From IMG/VR virus record IMGVR_UViG_3300010885_005209, positions 1 through 33,255 of that record: DNA of 33,255 nt; one strand, given 5' to 3'. Of the stretch, positions 9,601 through 17,689 are shown in pieces. The stretch's first letter is position 1; the number at the start of each line of letters is the position of its first letter. Position numbers and translations under genes: made by a program. Origin of the DNA: a virus. The notes under the pieces are model-generated. The model was not told the DNA's origin. It saw only the letters and a list, made by a program, of their open reading frames with translations, and ran no database searches.

Positions 9601-12600
9601 TAAAGTATCAAGTGCCAACTCTGTACCGATTGCAATTCTTAATGCGTTAAAACTTCCAGCAATCTTAGCGAAAAACCCAGCGGCCCCAGCTATGCCCATA
9701 AACATTGTGTCTTGAAGAATTTCTGGGCCAGCTATTTTAACAAACGCGGCGGGATACTGTAAGTACGCCTTAATTGCCATTAATTCTTTTGTGCCCGCTG
9801 GTGCGTCTTCCACCATTTTCCTAGCAAGTGCGTAACCATCGTCCATTGCTTTTATTACAGCTGGGGGCACATTTTTATTAGCAAAATCATTAACTGCTTT
9901 GCCTGCCAAATACATGTCATTTTCTCTGCCATATGGTGAAATTAAAAGAGCAGAAAAATTTTGTATTTGTTGACCTATCATGGTAACCGCAGCCCATTGC
10001 ATCACACCGGGTGCGTATTTAGCCACATCAACAAGCGCGTCCATTACCTCTTTTGCACCGGTTAAAATATTTGGTTGTCCCGGTTCCGCGTTAGGTGATA
10101 TAAAACTTTCCATTGACTTTTGAACAGCGTCAAACGTTGGAACACGGCTTTTAATATCTTCTAAACTTGGTAACTCTATTGCTGAAATATTTTTAGCTAA
10201 ATTGTTTGCAGATGATTCTACTGTATTAGAAAGCCTATCAATAAATCGTTTTGTGCTGCCCTCAAACATTGGGGCTGTGTCCTTAGCAAAATCTATAGCC
10301 TCTTGTAACGTCCTAGTTTTTGGTGTTAAACCTTCGCTTAAAACTTGCATAGCCGACTTAGGCGGCGCTTCTGGTGTAGCAGCAGAAGGAGGCGGCGCTA
10401 AGGCAGTTGTGTACTGTTTTCCGTTCCATTCAAACGCTTTAGCACCAGATGCCCTAGCTTCTTTAAACGCATCACCAAAATTGTCCGCAGTAGATACAAT
10501 TGTCTTATCTTTTGAAACAGAACCCGTTGATATATAATTAGTATAGGCGTCTGCTTTATCTTTAGGAATTTGGTATAAATCTTGCAAATTACGAGAAATA
10601 TCAGTTTTTGATAATCCTTGAGCTTGCATTTCTTTTGTAACGTATTCTAAATTCTTTTGGTTATCGCCAGTTAACAATTTTGCAGCATTTAAAACACCAA
10701 TTGGGTCACTAGAATTATTTGCTAATTTTTCTATTACATTGTTAGCAACAGTATTTTGGTAATACCCTTCTGCTGTTTTTGTGTCTATATTATATATAGC
10801 TGCTAAATTAGATACAATATCTTGTCTTGGTATGTTTTGGTCAACCATTTCATTGGTAACAATCCGCATATTTGAAATTGGATCACCAGTCCAATTATTT
10901 TGTGCTGCAAACATACCCAATGGATCTTTAGATGCATTTACGTATGGATCAACAAGACCGCGTTGTAACACCGTATCTACTGCACCGCTAGTAAGTCCAA
11001 CATTTTCTGTAAAGTTAGTTGGGTTTAAGGCGGCACGCTCAGCAGCAACTTCTCTTGCAGTATCAATAAAAAATCCAGCCACTAAAGATGGCATGTTATT
11101 CATCACTGCAGTTTGTACGTTTTGACCTTTTAACAAAGCGCTTGTTGCTATTTGACCTGCGGCCTGTGCGGCTCTTATTGCTGCCTGTAACGCATCTGGG
11201 TTTATTTGCTTAACTATGTCCCCTGCGTATTGCCCAACGCTACTAGCAGCTAAATTAGTAAACAACTCTGTCATGAAATTTTCTGAGCTTATTTTTCCAG
11301 CTACTACTGAAGCAAAAGTCATTGAAATTGTTCTGCCAATTACATCCTGTACATTTTTAGTGGCTTCTGCAAAACTAAATGCTCCCGGAGGTATTCCCAT
11401 TGCATCTGTTATTGACTGTATAGTAGCCTCGCCAACAAGGTTGGTTGCTACTTGACCCACTCCAGCGCTTACTAATGAACCCATACCACCAGTTACCGCG
11501 CCTATGATAGCACCCTTAGCAGCTGCTTGTGCTATGTCTCCACCGGTGCCTGCAGCCATTATTGCACCTGTAGCCGCCATTGTCATTGCCGTCGTTGCAG
11601 CTGCTGCGGCGGCAGCTCCTGCGGCACTAGTTCCAAATGCCGTTGCAAGTGCGGGTCCAAATTCGGCGGACACAACCGGGCCCATTGCCCAGCCAACAGA
11701 GGCCATAACAATTGCAGACGTTATTTGGAAACCAATTTGGTTTAAACCAGTGAAACCACCTGGGTCTTGTGGTGTAATATCTTGAATTGTAATTGGTAAT
11801 TTTGAATCTTTAGTAAACAGTAAGTTACCAGTTTCTTTATCTACCAAGAATTCAGGCGTAACTATTGGAATTCTAACACCACCACCAAGATCAATTGAAT
11901 CTTTTCCACCATACTCACCACCAGAGTACACCGTATTACGATAACCCATTCGTTGGTTTGCAATACCAGCGGGGCTAGTATAAGAGGACATTGCGGGCAT
12001 AGCAAATATTCCGCTATCACTAACAACAACTGTTTCACCAGTTGGGGTTACGTAGACCTTATAGTCTCCAGTAACTCCCATTTCACGGGCGCCTCTTGCA
12101 GCTAAATTAGTGTAATACTCGTTGCCCTTCATATCCGGTGTTACTGGTGTTGCACCTGCAGTTACCTTATCAATAGCAAGTTTATTCATTTCTACTTGTT
12201 TTTGATACGCTTCTGAATCTGGTCCGTTTACTGCTTTTTCTCTATCACTTGTTGGGTTTCCGTCAGCGTCTCTCCAAAGATAAATATGGTTAGTTGATGT
12301 TAACTGACCAGTTTCTGGATCATACTGTGCTGCAGTTGGAAGCTCAGAATACTTTATTAATTTACTTTGATATTCGTCACTATTTATAATACCGGCTTTA
12401 ACCTCTTCAGGTGTCTTGTCTTTCCATGTATCTAATCCGGTTTGATCCGCTGGACGGTCTAAGTAATATTGGTAAAGTGCGTTCACATCTGTCGGATGTG
12501 GCATTGACTTATACTCATCACTGGCCATAATACCTGCCGCGACTTCCTCTGGTGTTTTACCAGCCCATGCAGCTATTTCTCCTTGGCTTGGGGTGCGGCC

Positions 12601-13347
12601 AAGATTGTTCCTATAAAGATAGCTTGTAACAACAGGCGCAAATTCTGCGCTTGTTATAATTGATTGTTTAATTTCATCAGGTGTTTTACCAGCAAAAGTA
12701 GCTAAAGCTCCTGCATCTGGATTACGACCTAAGTACTGGTTAAAAAGTGAAGTTGTGTTATATGTTGAATACTCTGGACTGGCTTTAAGCGCATTGGTAA
12801 CATCTTGCGTTGACATATTAGCAAAAGTTTGTGCACCAGATTGATCAACATTTCGACCTAAATATTTTAAATAAAGCGCATTTAAATCTGCAGTGTCACC
12901 TTGGCCAGGACCAGTTTGAACTGGTGTGGCTGCATTTTGTGATGGTGTAATATTAAAATTAGTGTCACCAGTTGGCGTTATGGGGTTTCTTGATGCATAT
13001 TCACCACTGTTTAAAATACCCTGAAGCACTGTGTTGTAGTCTTGACCAGTCCAAGTAGAAGCACCAGATTGGTCAACTCCACGGCCTAAATACTGTTGGT
13101 ATAGCTGATCTAATCCTGCTTGGTCAACACCACCACCTCTATTTGTATCGTATACTTGAGGTGGACTAGTTAAGCTGTTGTCACCACCGCCACCGCCACC
13201 ACCACCACCGCCTTGATCTGGAGCAGGGCCAGTTTGAATTGGCGCGGCATTATTAAATTCAGGAGGTGCAGCTTCAACCGTTACAGAGCTTTCCGCTGGC
13301 GCGTCGTCTACCCAAGTTGCACTGTCTCCGCTATCTACCCAACCCAT
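6694..13347 (-). CDS. Giant multidomain virion protein with DUF4214-like repeats
   Basis: 2217 residues, first gene of the unit behind promoter-like element A. Domains in order: acidic N-terminus with a run of ten Gly (46-55); five DUF4214-like repeats (about 77-119, 153-195, 198-238, 240-281, 287-328), each with a Y-L-G-R / D-x-x-G core and ending in (S/A)xE(Y/F); a very Ala/Gly-rich hydrophobic region (about 530-640) typical of membrane-inserting segments; long helical stretches with more hydrophobic patches; a Thr/Gln/Asp then Pro-rich disordered region in the last third; six double-glycine motifs from 1979 to 2127; and a C-terminal GTSDSIPAMLANGEFVIP block (2142-2159) common near the ends of phage tape-measure proteins. 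Size and position suggest the large ejection protein of a podovirus. A tape-measure protein is the alternative, but no long-tail genes are present. Confidence 0.75.
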   Translation of the reverse strand: MGWVDSGDSATWVDDAPAESSVTVEAAPPEFNNAAPIQTGPAPDQGGGGGGGGGGDNSLTSPPQVYDTNRGGGVDQAGLDQLYQQYLGRGVDQSGASTWTGQDYNTVLQGILNSGEYASRNPITPTGDTNFNITPSQNAATPVQTGPGQGDTADLNALYLKYLGRNVDQSGAQTFANMSTQDVTNALKASPEYSTYNTTSLFNQYLGRNPDAGALATFAGKTPDEIKQSIITSAEFAPVVTSYLYRNNLGRTPSQGEIAAWAGKTPEEVAAGIMASDEYKSMPHPTDVNALYQYYLDRPADQTGLDTWKDKTPEEVKAGIINSDEYQSKLIKYSELPTAAQYDPETGQLTSTNHIYLWRDADGNPTSDREKAVNGPDSEAYQKQVEMNKLAIDKVTAGATPVTPDMKGNEYYTNLAARGAREMGVTGDYKVYVTPTGETVVVSDSGIFAMPAMSSYTSPAGIANQRMGYRNTVYSGGEYGGKDSIDLGGGVRIPIVTPEFLVDKETGNLLFTKDSKLPITIQDITPQDPGGFTGLNQIGFQITSAIVMASVGWAMGPVVSAEFGPALATAFGTSAAGAAAAAAATTAMTMAATGAIMAAGTGGDIAQAAAKGAIIGAVTGGMGSLVSAGVGQVATNLVGEATIQSITDAMGIPPGAFSFAEATKNVQDVIGRTISMTFASVVAGKISSENFMTELFTNLAASSVGQYAGDIVKQINPDALQAAIRAAQAAGQIATSALLKGQNVQTAVMNNMPSLVAGFFIDTAREVAAERAALNPTNFTENVGLTSGAVDTVLQRGLVDPYVNASKDPLGMFAAQNNWTGDPISNMRIVTNEMVDQNIPRQDIVSNLAAIYNIDTKTAEGYYQNTVANNVIEKLANNSSDPIGVLNAAKLLTGDNQKNLEYVTKEMQAQGLSKTDISRNLQDLYQIPKDKADAYTNYISTGSVSKDKTIVSTADNFGDAFKEARASGAKAFEWNGKQYTTALAPPPSAATPEAPPKSAMQVLSEGLTPKTRTLQEAIDFAKDTAPMFEGSTKRFIDRLSNTVESSANNLAKNISAIELPSLEDIKSRVPTFDAVQKSMESFISPNAEPGQPNILTGAKEVMDALVDVAKYAPGVMQWAAVTMIGQQIQNFSALLISPYGRENDMYLAGKAVNDFANKNVPPAVIKAMDDGYALARKMVEDAPAGTKELMAIKAYLQYPAAFVKIAGPEILQDTMFMGIAGAAGFFAKIAGSFNALRIAIGTELALDTLDATLGGLGISYDDLRAKKVSHEDAVAPAVASGIAQGFITLATMGHVDAAIMRQLSGDIVEFTTKGMAGLATAAYVGAWTRSFLNTGVRDIAVVAGDPKDSMANFSFNLNKMNTNAAMDAPISAVSAVNQLVIASFANSKAEVDTNQFLKLAPPKTESQFSWEAPKLLEGPQRLLPAPSAEQMVNVQNTIDTISQTLQQTGIPADQANSMAIKTIGSELVTQINNNITTEAGKLDPNKVLGTDAAGNDITISGVFGALATHTPVIETSSSATYQFETSRGSTYSQYSDGTTVGFREPSNMPGTGQETQPRSSKTVFMDPTTVNNVGGYFQNPDMGVKFTFEVDSEGNSTGKTSVELTKDYGPLKAGTKLGTASYETTPKVGMVPVEILNSDSEARGNPFVHFGSNITSVKSSGETPTSNKNDIQHNQVLIEDIKKTLNDLVGLKLGDDDLVPQMQRSTETQKTEGLPFAEKPDINRLFNKNTLFGTDLTAPETNTQTDTQTDTDTATKTRGELIYGKPVTQTVTDTDANLKTITDPRSLTSTITAPQTQTATQLATENPTKTDIALKDLTKIQPQTQTLTQLEPVSPTPVPVDIAVLDPLTPTSVITSINPPSKVKPPLELVPPSIEPISPPVIVTPEDPTKPSKGPKTNVPTLVPPIKKKPVDKGKFKKRVPPDLIADFTKGRKHALPLDKLMRVIDSTKPSNVIPMENYISPPFLPMDLEQQLKAAKEGGLMRLATGGNPSSSNTAGASSGSNMSVGPGDASYSPVSNFIKGKATDPALPGKYDLQQYTYAQPIYNPDAVLKQILAAAQGGVVHMAVGGAQDTNPAFDPSFAETKMKGKQFSFHKPFVGLNTMANAPALSTGGEVINHNPQFFSEGGLNAMENRYVQGDGDGTSDSIPAMLANGEFVIPADVVSSLGNGSNDSGASILDEFLKTIRSHKTRANKNGLPPDSKGALGYLLEAKRKVRA

Positions 13348-13378
13348 TTATTAACCTTTTTAATGCACAATTGTTATA

Positions 13379-13415
13379 CCTATAATAATGCAAAAATAGG
13401 GCTCTATTCGCCCTA
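13379..13415 (-). promoter_or_regulatory. Promoter-like element A
   Basis: Read on the minus strand it runs TAGGGCG, 16 bases, then TGCATTAT and TATAGG, ending 31 bases before the giant-protein ATG. Elements B and C share the TAGGGCG box, the same spacing to TGCATTA, and the TATAGG end. This copy is 4 bases shorter between TGCATTA and TATAGG. TATAGG resembles the start-site end of T7-class promoters. A sigma-70 reading is possible but gives no good -35/-10 pair in all three copies. Confidence 0.55.
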
Positions 13416-13418
13416 TTT
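13394..13418 (-). terminator. Intrinsic terminator after the 83-residue protein gene
   Basis: A perfect 9-bp inverted repeat (AAATAGGGC / GCCCTATTT) with a 7-base loop, followed on the minus strand by a T run. It begins within the stop codon of the gene ending at 13417, and the TAGGGCG box of element A forms one arm of the hairpin, so terminator and promoter-like element are interlocked. Confidence 0.75.
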
Positions 13419-13668
13419 AGCTGCTTGGACCGTTGATAATCATGGTAAATTCTAATGCCCAGTTTTGCCATTCTGTAAACAATGTGGGGTCGGGAACTGG
13501 GTATACTGAAAACGTTGGCAGCTGAGCTACGTTCTTTGCAGTTTCAAGCCAATTCTCTTCAGCGTTGTAAGGAATTAACTCTTGCGAGTAATACATAACC
13601 AAATTGCCGTTCCAATCTTCCCAACTCATATTGGTTGGGATAAACGGAAAAAACTGTTGAAAAGCCAT
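13417..13668 (-). CDS. Small conserved virion-like protein, function unknown
   Basis: 83 residues, rich in aromatic residues and Pro (begins MAFQQFFPFIP, six Trp in total), acidic, without signal peptide or membrane segment. I do not recognise a named family. Its start overlaps the nozzle gene stop by one base (TAATG), and it is the last gene before a terminator, which places it in the tail unit. It may be a small tail component or chaperone; this is a guess from position. Confidence 0.7.
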   Translation of the reverse strand: MAFQQFFPFIPTNMSWEDWNGNLVMYYSQELIPYNAEENWLETAKNVAQLPTFSVYPVPDPTLFTEWQNWALEFTMIINGPSS

Positions 13669-15806
13669 TACGGTCTTTCGTCGCCGTACTCTGCAGTAAT
13701 TAGCAAACGACCCATTTCGTAATTGCCATCAATATCATTAGACTCAAACTTTAATCTAATTTCACGATGTTCAACACGCAAATCAATTTTGCCAGTGTCA
13801 GCATCAAACGCATAGGGGCCAGAATCTTCAGTAGTGCCACGCGCAAATTTGCGGCCTAAGATAGTTAGATTTATTTCACCCGATTGTACAAAGTCTGGCT
13901 CAATACGACGCATGTGCATGCGGCGATTAGCGCCCTCTGGGGCATCTTGAGATGGTGTGCCACCAACCCAGCTAATGTCACAAGTTGTAAAGCTAGAAGT
14001 TACTGCTGTTTCGGCAATATATGAAACTTCATTTAGACCAAACTCATGCTGCCATAATGGATAGCCACCAGTAATACCGTAGACAGTACTACCAAGAGCC
14101 GGGTACGGGGACAGTGGTTCATCTAGTGTAATTCTAGTAACACCAGGCGCTGGAACAAAAGCATTAAAAATGTGTACACTAGTTAATACTTTATACACAG
14201 TGGCCGATGGGCTTTGTGATAAAGTTAAATAGTTTCCCGGAGCAAATGTATTGGTAACGTCACCGTCGATGTACACCTGAGACGATGTAGGAGCTGGCTC
14301 ACTAGCGGGGTTTGTAATGGTTGTAAATGCTTGACTGTAGGATACGTTATAGTCCCAACCAGCCCAAATAGGTGTTGGAAAAATCTCAGTAGTCCAACCA
14401 CAAGAACGTCTAGCACCATCGGCTTCGCCAGCGTCATACCAAAGTTTATCTTTTACGTTGTAAATAATTGCGTCAGTAACTTCTGTTGCGCTGCCCCTAG
14501 GATAAAAGAACCAGATTTCATTGTAGCGTGGTACCTTAGTAGCCCATACTTTTTGGCGCTGTACAAAGTTCATGTTATCAAGCAGCCAGTTTATGTTTTT
14601 ATCATTGGCTAAAACACTTACTACGCCGTTGTACTGATAAAAACGGTCAACGCCGAGCCAATAGTACACACCGTCCATCTCAACTACTGCAGATGAAGAC
14701 ATAATAGAAATCTGGCTAGAAATAATATCGTAACGCCAATATAGCGGGGCGCTACCTGTGAACGATACGCGAATCAGTGAGTCAGTGGCCCAAAACAAAC
14801 CGGATGGTGAGTTTGTACCGCCTCGAACTGGCACGCCTTTAACAATCTTGGAGGAAGACATGTTGACTTGGTTGGCTGTTGCGCCGTTCCAATCGCTTAG
14901 TGTTTGACTTCCATAAGTAGATTCCACATGATTGTTGGCAATATAACCGTTATCACCATACACAAAAATATAAGGATAGAGTACACAAACTCCACCGGAA
15001 ACGCTGATCGGTCTGTATGTAGGGTTTTGACCCGTTGTATCAGCCAAGCCATAAAAGTTCCAAATGCCCGGCGCATCTTCTGTAACGTTACCATAAAGGA
15101 CCTGAGAAGGAACTCCGTTGTCAATGTTTGCTAAGTTTAAACCGGGATGAGCTAATACTTTTAGCTCTTCACCAGATGGGGAGTACTGTAAATCAAACTG
15201 CCATAAATGGCGGATGTCATAAGAAAACGTATCGTTTGCAATCCAAACGTTTGTTGGTGTTCCGGTATACGCTGGTGTAAATGTTACTGTCGTTACCGGC
15301 GATGCAAATGTAGGAGTTCCTACTGTTGTATAAATAGTAGGATTAGCTGATTGATCAAATATAACTTGAGTGCCAGCTGGGTATACTGAAGAGTAGTCAA
15401 CGATTGGTACGGCTGTGCTAGTTAACTGAAACGTAGTTGTAGAGCCGCCAGTTGGAACTTGCTGTGCGTAACCTTGATTAATAACAGCTGGATAGGGGCC
15501 ACTACCAACACCGAATGTTGTGCCAGTTGTAAACACATCAATACCACCAGCGTTACCAACATAAATATAGTTAATGCCGTTAAAGGCGTTGGTGACCATG
15601 CCGCGAGGAATACCATTAAACGAGCCAAACAACTGACGATAACCGCCCATTTTCTTTGGTGTGCCACGTTGAAAACGGCACCACTCTCCGTCACTAAATT
15701 CACGTGACTCAAAGATTGTACCGTCACGTTTAATACCAGGTTCTACACGAAGGGTATAAACAACGTTGTACTGTTGTGGTGCTGATTGTACTGGGTTGTC
15801 AGCCAT
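13668..15806 (-). CDS. Tail nozzle / DNA stabilisation protein (P22 gp10- or T7 gp12-like)
   Basis: 712 residues, dominated by beta-strand patterns. The N-terminus has a REFSDGEWCRFQRGTPKKMGGY segment spread over residues ~35-56, with the CRFQ-x-G-x-P-x-K-x-GG signature of phage tail stabilisation / nozzle proteins. Repeated blade-like strands follow (for example VVEMDGVYYWLGVDRFYQY and EIWFFYPRG), fitting a beta-propeller hub. An inserted Thr/Pro-rich domain lies at about 105-190 and another near 510-590. The C-terminus has a conserved-looking RRMHMRRIEPDF stretch and a strand-rich end. Its place after adaptor-type genes supports a role as the ring or nozzle closing the tail. The exact homologue cannot be decided from sequence alone. 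Confidence 0.65.
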   Translation of the reverse strand: MADNPVQSAPQQYNVVYTLRVEPGIKRDGTIFESREFSDGEWCRFQRGTPKKMGGYRQLFGSFNGIPRGMVTNAFNGINYIYVGNAGGIDVFTTGTTFGVGSGPYPAVINQGYAQQVPTGGSTTTFQLTSTAVPIVDYSSVYPAGTQVIFDQSANPTIYTTVGTPTFASPVTTVTFTPAYTGTPTNVWIANDTFSYDIRHLWQFDLQYSPSGEELKVLAHPGLNLANIDNGVPSQVLYGNVTEDAPGIWNFYGLADTTGQNPTYRPISVSGGVCVLYPYIFVYGDNGYIANNHVESTYGSQTLSDWNGATANQVNMSSSKIVKGVPVRGGTNSPSGLFWATDSLIRVSFTGSAPLYWRYDIISSQISIMSSSAVVEMDGVYYWLGVDRFYQYNGVVSVLANDKNINWLLDNMNFVQRQKVWATKVPRYNEIWFFYPRGSATEVTDAIIYNVKDKLWYDAGEADGARRSCGWTTEIFPTPIWAGWDYNVSYSQAFTTITNPASEPAPTSSQVYIDGDVTNTFAPGNYLTLSQSPSATVYKVLTSVHIFNAFVPAPGVTRITLDEPLSPYPALGSTVYGITGGYPLWQHEFGLNEVSYIAETAVTSSFTTCDISWVGGTPSQDAPEGANRRMHMRRIEPDFVQSGEINLTILGRKFARGTTEDSGPYAFDADTGKIDLRVEHREIRLKFESNDIDGNYEMGRLLITAEYGDERP

Positions 15807-17065
15807 TAAAACGTTCCGCCGCTAATAAGTGCTGCTGTAAACGTGGCTGGTGTAGATATTTGGGGATCAAATGGATTTGAGTTGTCAATGTTAATCATCT
15901 CAACGCCGTTTGCTGTTAAGCCAAGCACACCAATATTGGCCAAGTACATGCCAGTGGTGGTGTCATTTAAAAATGAAAATGACGGTGTGGCAGCGGCACC
16001 ATCGTTTGCAAAAAATGCCGTTGTGGCGCTTTGAGAAATAACATATAAGTTATTACCATCACTTAACACTAAAACAACCGAACCAGGGGTTACTGGAGTT
16101 GGTGGTTGAGATGTGCCCGATACTTCAAAAAACAGATTGTATGGGCCTAGTGTATCATTAGCCAGAATATAAATCTGTGTTGTTGCAGGCAATATAACTG
16201 TTAAGTCAGTTGTACGAGTGCCTGATTGTGCAACATAAGTTTGAATAATTGGTGCATAGGATACCAAGCTAAATGTAGCACCCACAATGGAGTCAACGTC
16301 GTAAGACGCTGATGTAAAGGTTACGTTTGATGGTGTTGCAAGTCCAACGGTAAAAAAGTTACCCGTGGATTGCTGGAACATAATAATACCTGAATCGCCC
16401 GGATTAACGGTAAGATTAGAGATATTATTTATTTGGGAAATGCCGTTAGGCACAATGTTTAACGCGCCAGTTCCGTTGTTACGGAAAGAGATAAACCAAC
16501 CCGCTGTTAATCCCGCCGTCGCTGGTAGGTTAAACGTGCCGTTGCCACCAGTCCAAACAAAGGTTGTTGCCCTGTCTGTGTTTAACGCAGTTGTTGTGGT
16601 GGAGATTGTTTGAACGTTTTGGGTAACGTTGAGCTTACCAGAAAGAGCAGCTAATCCGTAACCAGCCAATGTGGCCGCGTCAGCAGATGATGTGCCAGTG
16701 CCAAACGTAACGTTTTGCCAGACACCTGCTGTGGTGCTGTTATCAGAAAGATAAAAATAAACAGATGTGCCAGATGGTATAGATACAGAAGAACCACCGT
16801 CAAAGTCATTTACAAAGAATGTTACGGCACCAAAGTTACGGAACAAAATGTCTATACCAACAGAACCTTGTTGTGCGTTTGGTAATGTTATATTAAGCCC
16901 TGCGCCATCGGGTGTGCAGTCCATAATGCGGGCTGCAGGAACCTGAGTTGGGTTTATAACAAGGGGCCAGTATAAGTCTACATCTGCATCAAAATTAAGG
17001 TCAAAGTATGATACATCAGTTTGTTGGATGACGTCCCCAGTAAACGGCGATGTGTATGTCGGCAT
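15806..17065 (-). CDS. Tail fibre or tail-associated beta-structured protein
   Basis: 419 residues, Thr/Asn/Gly rich and beta-rich throughout. Repeated units around GWFISFRNNGTGALNIVPNG (about 190-210) and similar strands suggest a repetitive beta-sandwich or beta-helix. Near the end, NDTTTGMY…GVLGLTANG matches a short motif that is common close to the C-terminus of phage tail fibres. It overlaps the nozzle gene start by one base and follows the adaptor gene, so it may be a fibre fixed at the tail vertex, separate from the main fibre cluster at 22212-31729. The substrate is unknown. Confidence 0.65.
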   Translation of the reverse strand: MPTYTSPFTGDVIQQTDVSYFDLNFDADVDLYWPLVINPTQVPAARIMDCTPDGAGLNITLPNAQQGSVGIDILFRNFGAVTFFVNDFDGGSSVSIPSGTSVYFYLSDNSTTAGVWQNVTFGTGTSSADAATLAGYGLAALSGKLNVTQNVQTISTTTTALNTDRATTFVWTGGNGTFNLPATAGLTAGWFISFRNNGTGALNIVPNGISQINNISNLTVNPGDSGIIMFQQSTGNFFTVGLATPSNVTFTSASYDVDSIVGATFSLVSYAPIIQTYVAQSGTRTTDLTVILPATTQIYILANDTLGPYNLFFEVSGTSQPPTPVTPGSVVLVLSDGNNLYVISQSATTAFFANDGAAATPSFSFLNDTTTGMYLANIGVLGLTANGVEMINIDNSNPFDPQISTPATFTAALISGGTF

Positions 17066-17068
17066 TTA

Positions 17069-17689
17069 TTAAGGCTCCTGTACAGTCGTATTTCTATCAA
17101 TACGACGTGAATTGTCTTCTTTCTTAAGCGCAGATAATGAATCTGTGTAGTATGTTTTCCAGATTGGTAGCTTATCAATTGCCTTGAGGTAGCCTTGGGC
17201 CTGTAACAGTGCACCAAATAACATTGCTTGGGGACATTGTTGTGTAAACAAATTAGTTTGATTGGCTGTATCCAATGGCTGAACCAAGCTGTAATAAATA
17301 ATTTCTACAGGATATGAGGCATCTGGAACTGGTGCAATAGCCCAGTTGTTGTAGTCGTACTCAGCGTAATATTTTGGTTGACCGGGATCGGATTCAGATT
17401 GATATTGGGCCACATAGTCCTGTGAACGTATTAGAATTGGCTTACCGTTTACCTTCATGGAGACAGTTTTTCTCCAGCGAGTTGGCTTTTCAAGAATGTC
17501 TTGGGCGGCTAGTATATTGGTTTCAACTACAATTAACTGTAGCAGTGTCTTTAACTCAGAGGCAATTGCAGACTCAGCTAAACCAATTAAGGCCGGGATC
17601 TGGGCCACAAATTCAGCGTCGTCGCGCTCCATGTAGTTGATTATATCAGCTACTAAGTTGTCATACGTCATTACGTAAGCGGCTGTCAT
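17069..17689 (-). CDS. Head-tail adaptor protein (SU10-adaptor / gp4-like)
   Basis: 206 residues. It begins with a helical segment (MTYDNLVADIINYMERDD) and an AESAIASELKTLL helix, followed by strands ending in RSQDYVAQYQ and YYAEYDYNNWAIAPVPDASYPVEIIYYS, then a C-terminal helix. This helix–beta–helix order and the A-P-x-P-x-x-x-Y-x-(V/I)-x-(I/L)-x-Y-Y pattern are typical of phage connector adaptors that form a ring below the portal. It lies between a second connector-like gene and tail genes. I am fairly sure of the class but not of the named family. Confidence 0.7.
   Translation of the reverse strand: MTAAYVMTYDNLVADIINYMERDDAEFVAQIPALIGLAESAIASELKTLLQLIVVETNILAAQDILEKPTRWRKTVSMKVNGKPILIRSQDYVAQYQSESDPGQPKYYAEYDYNNWAIAPVPDASYPVEIIYYSLVQPLDTANQTNLFTQQCPQAMLFGALLQAQGYLKAIDKLPIWKTYYTDSLSALKKEDNSRRIDRNTTVQEP

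Noticed and set aside
6694-13347. Plain call as tape-measure protein
   Set aside because: The C-terminal block is tape-measure-like, but no tail tube, sheath, baseplate or tail-terminator genes are seen, and neighbours look like ejection proteins; kept only as an alternative.
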